A stretch of DNA of 48,387 nucleotides from Beijerinckiaceae bacterium. GTDB taxonomy: Bacteria; Pseudomonadota; Alphaproteobacteria; Rhizobiales; Beijerinckiaceae. The position numbers were made by a program, and so were the translations under genes. Shown here in pieces: positions 41,852-48,387 of the stretch. Location of the stretch: NCBI GenBank assembly GCA_031291515.1, contig JARLIW010000195.1:1-48387 (forward strand), written 5' to 3'. Every line of letters begins with the position of its first letter. Position 1 is the first letter of the stretch. Under the pieces are notes generated by a model that was not told the origin of the DNA, searched no databases, and worked only from the letters and a program-made list of their open reading frames with translations.

Positions 41852-42510
41852 TGGGCGCTCCCCTCGCGCGCTTCTTGGCCGAGTTCTCGGAAGAAAGGCT
41901 GGACGACAAGGCCGTCGAAGCGACCGCTGGTTTCGAGGAAACCAGCGACTTGGAGCCGGAGCCGGAGCCCGTTCGTTCCGAACCGGTCATGACCTTGACG
42001 GTCGCTTCCATCGCCAACGCCTTGCGCGAGGCGCGCGAGATGGCGGCGGCCGAAGAGCGCACGCGTTTGGAAGCGCTGATGGAGGCGCGTCTCACCGAGC
42101 AACGCGCGGAGCTGACCAGCGCTTTTGAAGCGGCTCGGGAAAGCTGGGTCAACGAAGAGGGGCTGCGGATCAGCACCAGCCTGGCGGAATCGGTCGCGCG
42201 GCTTGGGACGGAACTCGCGACCGGGGCGGGAAACGCTCTCCGTCCGCTATTTGCCGAGGCGATCCGCGAACGGATTCTGACCGAGATGCGGTCGGCGTTG
42301 GGTTCCATCCTCGGCGATCCGGCCCACCCCCCGGTGCGAATTGAAGGGCCTATCGATTTGCTCACCGCATTCGGGAAAACTCAAACGGGTGACATGGCCG
42401 TGGACTACGTCGAAACGGAACATGCCGAACTTACAATCATAACAGATCAGACGCGGATCGAATCATGCTTCGCCGCATGCCTTGCCGCTTTTCAGCTGAC
42501 CGAAGGTTGA
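41851..42510 (+). CDS. FliH-like flagellar protein
   Basis: A 219-residue soluble, acidic protein located directly after fliF and before motB. The N-terminus is Glu/Pro-rich (ETSDLEPEPEPVRSEP). A long helical segment (about 55-115, ANALREAREMAAAEERTRLEAL) is FliH-like, and the C-terminal domain (about 125-219) resembles FliH/V-ATPase E-subunit folds. FliH regulates the export ATPase FliI. The match is by context and composition rather than a clear motif, hence the moderate confidence. The start overlaps the fliF stop, and an in-frame ATG 27 bases upstream is less likely. Confidence 0.68.
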   Translation: MGAPLARFLAEFSEERLDDKAVEATAGFEETSDLEPEPEPVRSEPVMTLTVASIANALREAREMAAAEERTRLEALMEARLTEQRAELTSAFEAARESWVNEEGLRISTSLAESVARLGTELATGAGNALRPLFAEAIRERILTEMRSALGSILGDPAHPPVRIEGPIDLLTAFGKTQTGDMAVDYVETEHAELTIITDQTRIESCFAACLAAFQLTEG

Positions 42511-42514
42511 CGCG

Positions 42515-43801
42515 ATGGCCGACGAAGAACACGCTCACGAAATTATCATTGTCAAGCGCCATGGCGATCATGAGGAAGGACACCACGGCGGCGTCTGGAA
42601 GATCGCTTTCGCCGACTTCATGACGGCGATGATGGCCTTCTTCCTCGTGATGTGGCTGATCAGCGCCAACGATAAGACGAAGGCGACGATCGCGAGCTAT
42701 TTCAACCCGGTCAAATTGGTCGATACGACCACGCAGCCCAAGGGGCTCGAGGACGCCAAGGCCGTCGAGAGCGTCGAGGCGGGGAAAAAGGCGGCAAAAC
42801 CGACGCCCGTCGAAAAGGCCGCCGCGAAGGAGACGGCCGTCACAACGGCGGAGGCCGCGGCTAAGGCTGAAAGTAGCGCCGCCGCGGACAGCGCCGCCAA
42901 GGCCGAAAACGCCGCCAAGGCCGGTGGCGCCGACGCCGCCGCAAGCAAGGCCAAGGAAAAACGCTTGGCGGCGGCGGTGATCGACGATCCCTATGCCGCC
43001 CTGACCGAAATTGCCGGCACGAAAGGCGCGGGCGAAAAATCCTCCGCGCCGCCGACGCCGTCGAATAGCACCAAGACCGCGGTCAATGCGATCACGCGCA
43101 AGGGCGGCGAAGCCTTTCGGGATCCCTTCGCGCCGCCGCCGCCGCTTCAGCCCGAAGTTCAAATCCCGCCGTCCGAGGCGCCGGAAGCCGACGCGAAAGC
43201 CGTCCCGCCGGGCGGCAACCCCGACATGCCTCCCGCCCCTAAAGGCGCGGGCAAGGAAGGGACATCGGGAAAAGAGACTGGCGCGACGGTCGCTTCGCTC
43301 GAGCATTCAAAGGCCGCGAGCGTTCAGGCCGCGAACGAGCAGAGCGCGGAACTCAAGGCGCAAATTACGGCGGCGGCCAAGGCGGCCGGATTGGACAAGT
43401 CCGGCCCGCAAGTCGAGGTGCGCAAGGCCGATGGCGGCATCTTGATCAGCCTGACGGATTCCGAGGAGTTCGAAATGTTCGCGAGCGGCTCGGCGGTACC
43501 TGGGCGTAAAGTCGTTTTGATGATGGACCGGATCGCGCAAATTCTCAAATCGAAGCCGGGCAAGATCATCATTCGCGGGTTTACCGACAACCGTCCTTAC
43601 AAGTCGGGCCATTACGACAATTGGCGCCTGTCGTTGGATCGCGCCCAGGTTATGCATTACATGTTGGTCCGCGGCGGTTTTGACGAAACGCGGATCGCGC
43701 ATATCGAAGGTTTTGCCGACCGGAATTTGAAGAGCCCCGAGAATCCCGCGAGTGCCATCAATCGCCGTATCGAAATCCTCGTCATGGGGGATGCGCAATG
43801 A
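42515..43801 (+). CDS. motB: flagellar motor stator protein MotB
   Basis: MotB, with MotA, forms the proton-driven stator and anchors it to peptidoglycan. The 428-residue protein has one membrane helix (about residues 28-50) with the proton-carrying Asp34 in AFADFMTAMMAFFLVMWL. A long Ala/Lys-rich linker (about 70-290) follows, then an OmpA-type peptidoglycan domain (about 310-425; IIIRGFTDNRPYKSGHYDNWRLSLDRAQ). The linker is longer than in E. coli MotB, as usual in rhizobia. MotA is not in the window. The gene overlaps motC by four bases. Confidence 0.97.
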   Translation: MADEEHAHEIIIVKRHGDHEEGHHGGVWKIAFADFMTAMMAFFLVMWLISANDKTKATIASYFNPVKLVDTTTQPKGLEDAKAVESVEAGKKAAKPTPVEKAAAKETAVTTAEAAAKAESSAAADSAAKAENAAKAGGADAAASKAKEKRLAAAVIDDPYAALTEIAGTKGAGEKSSAPPTPSNSTKTAVNAITRKGGEAFRDPFAPPPPLQPEVQIPPSEAPEADAKAVPPGGNPDMPPAPKGAGKEGTSGKETGATVASLEHSKAASVQAANEQSAELKAQITAAAKAAGLDKSGPQVEVRKADGGILISLTDSEEFEMFASGSAVPGRKVVLMMDRIAQILKSKPGKIIIRGFTDNRPYKSGHYDNWRLSLDRAQVMHYMLVRGGFDETRIAHIEGFADRNLKSPENPASAINRRIEILVMGDAQ

Positions 43802-44976
43802 TGCGGCGAATCACCAATATTCTCCTTGGCGCCGGCGCAATATGTCTGGGTCTCGTGATGGCCGCGCCGGTTTCGGCGGAGCAGGGCGCGTCGGCACCTT
43901 ACGAGATGATGCGGGCGCTCGAGGTCTTGCAAGATCAGATCGCGGCGGGAAACGCGATCGCTCAGGTCGGCGACGTCAAAATGATCGCCCGGATGGCGAC
44001 GCGCTTCGCATCGGTCGATCCGGCTGTCTGGAAGGACAAACGCAACGCGCGCGCCTTGGTGCTCTATCTTTTCGGCGGCGGCAATGCCTCCGCGCTCGAG
44101 GGCACGATCGCGAAAGAGCAACTCGCCGATGGTTATGGCGCGCTGTTCGAGGGAGCGATGGCTTATGGTCTTGGGAATGACGGCACCGCCAGGTCCATTC
44201 TCATGCCCATCGATGCCCGCAATCTTCCGAGCGGTCTCGGCGGACATCTCGCGCTCGTTCAAGCCACGCTCGTCGCCAACCAAGACAAGCCCAAGGCGCT
44301 GCAGCTGCTTGATTTGGCGCGCCTTCTCGAGCCCGGAACGCTGGTCGAGGAAGCGGCCTTGCGCAAGGAAATGTTTTTGATCGGCGCGACCGGAGACTTG
44401 GATAAATTTGGTCTGCTCGCGCGGCGCTACATGCATGGATTCCCCAAGTCCATTTACGCGGAAAATTTCAAGCAGCTTCAAATCAAGACCGCGATGGAAG
44501 TGGCCAAGGCGGGCGATGCCGTCGGCAATAGCCGCCTCGATACGCTGTTGAACGGGATGGAGCCCCATGAGCGGCGTTCGATCTATCTTCTTGTCGCGCA
44601 AAACGCCCTTTTCGACGGGAGAACCGGGACCGCCCGATCCGCCGCGGCAGCGGCGATCAAGCTTTCGACCAAGCCGGACGACGATGAAGCGCGCGCGAAT
44701 GTCTACTTCGGGGCGGCCACCGTCGCGACCGAGGACTATGATCAAGGCGTCCAAGCGCTCAAAAGCGCCGATCCTTCGCGATTGCCCGCGCGCGACGCGG
44801 CGATCAGGGCATCGGCATTGGAGGTCGCGGATTTGATTCGGAGCCGCGCGTCCCTGCTCGACGCTTCGGACCCCGCCGATTTGACCGGGGATCCCGGACG
44901 TATCGAAAAAACCTTGAATGATGCCGCCAAATCCTTGGCGGCTTCGGAAGATCTGCTTCATCGGAGTGTCAAGTGA
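43798..44976 (+). CDS. motC: periplasmic motility protein MotC
   Basis: MotC is a Hyphomicrobiales-specific periplasmic protein that interacts with MotB and affects motor speed. The 392-residue product has a signal peptide (about residues 1-28, ending VSAEQ). The body is alpha-helical, repeat-like (VLEVLQDQIAAGNAIAQ, LLDLARLLEPGTLVEEAALRKEM, GLLARRYMHGFPKSIYAENF). Its folding is thought to need MotE, whose gene lies at 10000. It overlaps motB and fliK at its two ends, so all three are co-translated. Confidence 0.94.
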   Translation: MMRRITNILLGAGAICLGLVMAAPVSAEQGASAPYEMMRALEVLQDQIAAGNAIAQVGDVKMIARMATRFASVDPAVWKDKRNARALVLYLFGGGNASALEGTIAKEQLADGYGALFEGAMAYGLGNDGTARSILMPIDARNLPSGLGGHLALVQATLVANQDKPKALQLLDLARLLEPGTLVEEAALRKEMFLIGATGDLDKFGLLARRYMHGFPKSIYAENFKQLQIKTAMEVAKAGDAVGNSRLDTLLNGMEPHERRSIYLLVAQNALFDGRTGTARSAAAAAIKLSTKPDDDEARANVYFGAATVATEDYDQGVQALKSADPSRLPARDAAIRASALEVADLIRSRASLLDASDPADLTGDPGRIEKTLNDAAKSLAASEDLLHRSVK

Positions 44977-46595
44977 ACCTCTCTTCATTGCTTCCGGATC
45001 CCGTTACCTCGGCGGGAACTCTGACCTCCAATTCGTCCGCGCCGTCGCAAAATAGCGAAGCCGACGCGAAGTTTACCGGGATCATGTCGAATCTTGCTGG
45101 CGGCGAGGATACAGCGGGTCAGACCGAGACGCCGACCGCCGTCGCGCTCGATTCCACAAGCTTCAAGAGCGCGGCTTTCGCGTCCTTGACGTTTGGCTCC
45201 ACGGGCACGGCCTCGCCCCGGGTGGGGAGTGGCGCGCAGGCGGCGGCGGCCACAACGGTAAGCGTGGGCTCCGCGTCGAGTACAAAGCTGCCAGGGACAG
45301 CAGCGGGATCTTCGTTATCCCTGATGCTCAAGCAGGCGGTGGGGATACTAAGTCGGGCAAATCCGAATGCTTCGGCTTCATCCGCGAATTCGGCGCCCGG
45401 CGCGACCGCGTCTTCCGGGGCCGCTTCCACGGTCCCTTCCAGCTCCAGTTCGATCGCCGCGGACGCTCTCTCCCCGTCGGCCGCCGCCGCGGCTTCGGTC
45501 GACGATGCCAGTAATTCCAACCTCCTCGCACAGCAAACATCCGCGGGTCTCCCGGCGGCACTTCCCGCGGCCGCGATTTCGGTGAGTTCCGCGAACCTTG
45601 CGACGGCGGCGAAATCCGACGTCCTGGCCCCAGGCAAGACCACGTCGAAGCCGAGCGCGTCTTCGGTCTCGTCGGATTCGCAGCAAGATCCGAGCGCGGC
45701 CCCGCAAGTGACGGCATTCCTCTCAGACGTGTTGGGCCTGACCCGGAGCCTGTCTTCCGCGACGACACTCCAGGGTGGATCGGGTTCCGTTTCGTCGGCA
45801 AGCGCGGCGAGCACTGGTAAAAGCCAAGGCGGATTAAGCCAGACGGGACTGGGGCAAACCGTGGCTGGTCAAGCCGTCGCGGCGGGAACCGCCACGTCAG
45901 CCGCCGCGAGCGATGCGGTTTCCTCTTCGCTTTCAAAGACCGGGGCTCCAGAATCCGACCCTGCCTCGATGGTCAAGTCGGTGTCGGTCGAGACGCAATT
46001 CGCGCCGGGGCCGTCGCTGTCGCCAATGCAGCAGGTGATCGATACCGTGCAAAAGCTCACCGCGGGAACCGGAGACGGCGCCGCGACCACGTCGTCGAGC
46101 TCTCCCACGGTGGCGACGACGGTCTCTTCCGCCTCGACCCGCACGATGACGCTCGTCCTCGAACCCGAGAACCTGGGAACCGTGACCGTCAAGATGCAGA
46201 TGCGCGGCGATAGTCTCGATTTGCAGCTCGATGTCGCCAATCCGCAGACTCTCGCTCTTCTCAACAAAGACCGGGATAGCCTGACCGCCGCGATGAGCTC
46301 CCAGGACTATGCGATGGGAACGCTCACCATGCGCGCGAGCGATGTCCAATCCTCCTCCACGGGAAGCAATGATGGCTCTCAGAACCAGAACCAGGGCAGT
46401 TCCGGCCAAGGGTCGTACCAATCCGCCAGTGACGGCGGACAAAATGGCGGTGCCTATCAAAATGGTGGAACATTCTCCGATGGATCGAACGGCGGCCGTG
46501 GCACGGGAGGCAATGCGGGCTCGTCCGCTTCTCAATCTTCTCAGCTGGACGGTGGTTCTTCTGCTTCAAGCCCCTCGTCCGGGGTTTACATTTGA
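44973..46595 (+). CDS. fliK: flagellar hook-length control protein FliK (MotD of rhizobia)
   Basis: FliK is secreted during hook growth and switches export from hook to filament subunits. The 540-residue protein is very rich in Ser, Ala, Thr and Gln, as usual for the ruler part. The conserved C-terminal domain (about residues 385-460) reads TMTLVLEPENLGTVTVKMQM and DVANPQTLALLNKDRDSLTAAM. A Gly/Ser/Asn-rich tail follows (about 465-540). The GTG start overlaps the motC stop. The 3' end is overlapped by the transglycosylase gene by about 80 bases. Confidence 0.92.
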   Translation: MNLSSLLPDPVTSAGTLTSNSSAPSQNSEADAKFTGIMSNLAGGEDTAGQTETPTAVALDSTSFKSAAFASLTFGSTGTASPRVGSGAQAAAATTVSVGSASSTKLPGTAAGSSLSLMLKQAVGILSRANPNASASSANSAPGATASSGAASTVPSSSSSIAADALSPSAAAAASVDDASNSNLLAQQTSAGLPAALPAAAISVSSANLATAAKSDVLAPGKTTSKPSASSVSSDSQQDPSAAPQVTAFLSDVLGLTRSLSSATTLQGGSGSVSSASAASTGKSQGGLSQTGLGQTVAGQAVAAGTATSAAASDAVSSSLSKTGAPESDPASMVKSVSVETQFAPGPSLSPMQQVIDTVQKLTAGTGDGAATTSSSSPTVATTVSSASTRTMTLVLEPENLGTVTVKMQMRGDSLDLQLDVANPQTLALLNKDRDSLTAAMSSQDYAMGTLTMRASDVQSSSTGSNDGSQNQNQGSSGQGSYQSASDGGQNGGAYQNGGTFSDGSNGGRGTGGNAGSSASQSSQLDGGSSASSPSSGVYI

Positions 46596-47139
46596 GAGCA
46601 CCGCGCTGACGCCTTCAATGCCCGTCGTCTCGTGTGAACGCGAGATTGCCGTCGCGGCGCGGCGCTATGATATTCCGCTTGCCGTCTTTTACGCCGTCGG
46701 TTTGAACGAGACCGGGAGCCACGGCCGCTTGCAGCCGTTTTCGATGAATATCGATGGACGAGCGGTGCCCAACGCCTCTCTCGATCAGGCCTTGCGGACG
46801 TTCCAGGAGGCCAAGGCCTCCGGCGCCCGCATGATCGACATCGGCTGCATGCAGATCAATCATCACTATCACGGGGCCAATTTCTCGTCGCTGACGGCGA
46901 TGTTCGATCCCGCGAGGAATATCGATTATGCCGCGCGATTCCTGCGGGATTTAAAAGAGCGCGAGAAGACGTGGACGATGGCGGTCGCCCGCTACAACGC
47001 GGGACCGGACAACAATCCCGCGCAAAAGAAATATGTCTGCGGCGTGCTGGGCAAAATGGTGGCGAGCGGGTTCGGGGAATGGACCGACAAGGCGCGCGCC
47101 TTTTGCCAGCCGTCCGCCGTGGCGGATAAGTCACAATGA
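46513..47139 (+). CDS. flagellar-locus lytic transglycosylase (SLT domain)
   Basis: Cuts peptidoglycan, probably to let the rod pass, since rhizobial FlgJ lacks the muramidase domain (a separate SLT enzyme, SltF, does this in Rhodobacter). From the ATG at 46513 the product is 208 residues with a signal peptide (MRARPLLNLLSWTVVLLLQ). The SLT core has the catalytic Glu in YAVGLNETGSHG, IGCMQINHHYHG, FDPARNIDYAARFL and AVARYNAGPDN. GGGAGG stands only 2 bases before this ATG. Starts further upstream lie deeper inside fliK and give no signal peptide directly at the N-terminus. Confidence 0.87.
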   Translation: MRARPLLNLLSWTVVLLLQAPRPGFTFESTALTPSMPVVSCEREIAVAARRYDIPLAVFYAVGLNETGSHGRLQPFSMNIDGRAVPNASLDQALRTFQEAKASGARMIDIGCMQINHHYHGANFSSLTAMFDPARNIDYAARFLRDLKEREKTWTMAVARYNAGPDNNPAQKKYVCGVLGKMVASGFGEWTDKARAFCQPSAVADKSQ

Positions 47140-47430
47140 CGAAATCCGGCGCCGCCGAAAAAAAATTAATGGTCTCGCCGAGGTCGCGTCGTTGGTCCGC
47201 TGTCACAATCGTTAATCGATTTTAACCGGAATAACGCCGCTTCAATTTGAAACATCATTAAATTTCAACCGTTATACTTTTAGTAGGAATTCTTTTTAAA
47301 TGATTAAGCTGGCGTTAATTTTCTGTTTACTTTTGTACACGGGGCGTTCCGGGGCCAAAAGTTAATTTCCGTTTACCCTAAGGATTAACGAGTTGGCTAC
47401 CATCAAAAGCATGATGATTCGGGGGCTCCC
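47140..47430 (+). promoter_or_regulatory. AT-rich promoter region of ftcR with CtrA-like repeats
   Basis: About 290 bases, much more AT-rich than the flanks. Two similar motifs, TTAATTTTCTGTTTAC (47315-47330) and TTAATTTCCGTTTACC (47362-47377), fit TTAA-N7-TTA-like CtrA sites. Further TTAA blocks lie at 47200-47310. This suggests that the regulator gene has its own controlled promoter. Confidence 0.5.
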
Positions 47431-48168
47431 ATGCTTGTAATGGTTGATGATCGCCAGCTCGTAACAGCTGGTTATGCGACAGGTTTCAAGAGCGAGGGCA
47501 TGTCGACGGCGGGCTTCGCCCCGAGCGACTTCACCGAATGGCTGAATGGCGCGGACGATCACGAAATTCTTGCCATCGATGGGTTCTTGATCGGCGATTG
47601 CGAAAACCGGATCGCGTGCGCCAAGCTCATCCGTTCGCGATCGCGCGCGCCGGTGATTGCCTTGAACGACACGCAATCGCTCGAGCAGACCTTGGCTCTC
47701 TTCGAGGCTGGCGCCGACGATGTCGTGCGCAAGCCGATTCATGTGCGCGAATTGTTGGCTCGCATCGCCGCGATTCGCCGCCGCGTCGAAGTCGACAAGA
47801 GTGTCAATGTCGAAAAGAGTTTTGCCACCCACGGCGATCTGCTCGTCTATTTCGATGGCCGAGATCCCGAGGTTGGCGGAAAGACGCTGCGCCTCCCGCG
47901 TCGGGAGCGCCGCATCCTCGAATTCTTGATCCGCAACCGGGGCCGCCGAGTCACGAAATCGCAGATCTTCAATTCGATCTATGGAATCTTCGATGAAGAC
48001 GTCGAGGAGAATGTCGTGGAGAGCCACGTCAGCAAGCTACGCAAGAAGCTGCGTGGCCACCTGGGCTATGATCCGATCGATTCCAAGCGCTACCTGGGCT
48101 ATTGTATTCAGTTCGACGACAAACGAAATGACGCGGAGCAACTTGCCGTGATGGCGGACGCCGCCTGA
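47431..48168 (+). CDS. ftcR: flagellar transcriptional regulator FtcR/Rem (OmpR-type)
   Basis: Activates flagellar genes in Brucella (FtcR) and Sinorhizobium (Rem). The 245-residue protein has an N-terminal receiver-like domain (residues 1-115) and a C-terminal winged helix (about 140-235; LRLPRRERRILEFLIRNRGRRVTKSQIF, VESHVSKLRKKLRGHL). Receiver residues Asp6/Asp7, Asp50 (LAIDGFLIG) and Lys101 are visible, but the usual Thr/Ser is Asn79, and spacing around Asp50 is unusual, so phosphorylation is uncertain. No histidine kinase gene is nearby. It sits directly before flgE as in other Hyphomicrobiales. Confidence 0.93.
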   Translation: MLVMVDDRQLVTAGYATGFKSEGMSTAGFAPSDFTEWLNGADDHEILAIDGFLIGDCENRIACAKLIRSRSRAPVIALNDTQSLEQTLALFEAGADDVVRKPIHVRELLARIAAIRRRVEVDKSVNVEKSFATHGDLLVYFDGRDPEVGGKTLRLPRRERRILEFLIRNRGRRVTKSQIFNSIYGIFDEDVEENVVESHVSKLRKKLRGHLGYDPIDSKRYLGYCIQFDDKRNDAEQLAVMADAA

Positions 48169-48173
48169 CGAGG

Positions 48174-48208
48174 CCAGGCCCGATCGGCCTGGTCGAGATC
48201 TCTTCCTT
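48174..48208 (+). terminator. possible terminator after ftcR
   Basis: CCAGGCC (48174-48180) and GGCCTGG (48186-48192) form a 7-bp stem with a 5-base loop. Only a mixed pyrimidine tail (TCTCTTCCTT) follows, so termination may be partial. Confidence 0.42.
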
Positions 48209-48268
48209 AGTTCATCACCGTCCCAACCCCAATCAAGACCGCCCTGGGCGGGTTCGCAGGAGAAATTC

Positions 48269-48387
48269 ATGGGCCTCTTAAACGCACTTCAGACATCCGT
48301 CTCTGGTATGAACGCGCAGAGCAGCTACCTCAGCGCCATCGGTGACAATATCGCGAATTCCGGAACGACGGGCTATAAGCAGGCGAC
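48269..48387 (+). CDS. flgE: flagellar hook protein FlgE, N-terminal fragment
   Basis: FlgE is the hook subunit. The 39 codons present begin MGLLNALQTSVSGMNAQSSYLS and contain DNIANSGTTGYKQA, the rod/hook N-terminal signature. The N-terminus and its place after ftcR point to FlgE rather than FlgF or FlgG. AGGAG lies 7 bases before the ATG. The gene continues past the right edge of the window. Confidence 0.92.
   Translation, partial: MGLLNALQTSVSGMNAQSSYLSAIGDNIANSGTTGYKQA

Noticed and set aside
1-48387. tRNA, rRNA or IS elements
   Set aside because: No cloverleaf-like segment, rRNA signature or transposase motif was recognised. A tRNAscan-SE and ISfinder search would settle this.

Overview
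The window looks like a chromosomal segment of a high-GC alphaproteobacterium of the order Hyphomicrobiales (Rhizobiales). The motility genes show this: motE between flgI and flgH, motC after motB, and an FtcR/Rem-type regulator just before flgE are an arrangement known from rhizobia and Brucella. A Beijerinckiaceae-like host is plausible, but the genus cannot be fixed from sequence alone.

Layout. (1) 1-5.9 kb, minus strand: the front of an alpha-2-macroglobulin gene that runs off the left edge, and an OmpA-family protein with a long Pro/Ala-rich linker. (2) 6.1-12.7 kb, plus strand: flgB-flgC-fliE-flgG-flgA-flgI-motE-flgH-fliL-fliP, covering rod, P- and L-rings, stator accessory and export genes. 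(3) 12.7-20.4 kb: housekeeping and hypothetical genes, including a 37-residue Lys-rich protein, a rhodanese, a PhzF homologue, a Nudix-like protein, a DUF6065-like protein, a secreted His-rich mini-protein framed by two copies of a ~98-base repeat, a tail-anchored coiled-coil protein, and DUF2252 and DUF2865 proteins. (4) 20.4-32.6 kb: a carrier-protein-centred biosynthetic cluster. It holds ACP1, an adenylating ligase, a ketoreductase-like SDR, a MetY-like PLP enzyme, a MetA-like acyltransferase and a BCAT-like aminotransferase on plus. Converging on these from the minus strand are a ThDP enzyme, a SerRS-like amino acid:carrier protein ligase and an atypical acyl-CoA dehydrogenase. Diverging from the dehydrogenase are a second carrier protein and a FATP-type acyl-CoA synthetase. 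(5) 32.7-40.1 kb: two flagellin genes enclosing two TPR-GT41 (OGT/SPINDLY-like) glycosyltransferase genes. (6) 40.2-48.4 kb: fliF, a fliH-like gene, motB, motC, fliK, a lytic transglycosylase, ftcR/rem and the start of flgE.

How it fits together. Regions 2, 5 and 6 build and power a rhizobial-type flagellum. In S. meliloti the flagellin genes follow fliP closely. Here about 20 kb of unrelated genes lie between them, so regions 3 and 4 look like an accessory insertion. The two glycosyltransferases almost certainly act on flagellin. The cluster in region 4 is the most interesting part. It carries two carrier proteins, three chemically different carboxylate-activating enzymes, a homoserine-acyl/sulfhydrylase pair and a transaminase/ThDP pair. 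I cannot match this set to a known product. A secreted small molecule or an acyl/aminoacyl decoration for the flagellin glycan are both possible.

No tRNA, rRNA, CRISPR array, insertion sequence or integrase gene was recognised. Long open frames antisense to real genes are common in this GC-rich DNA and were left out.
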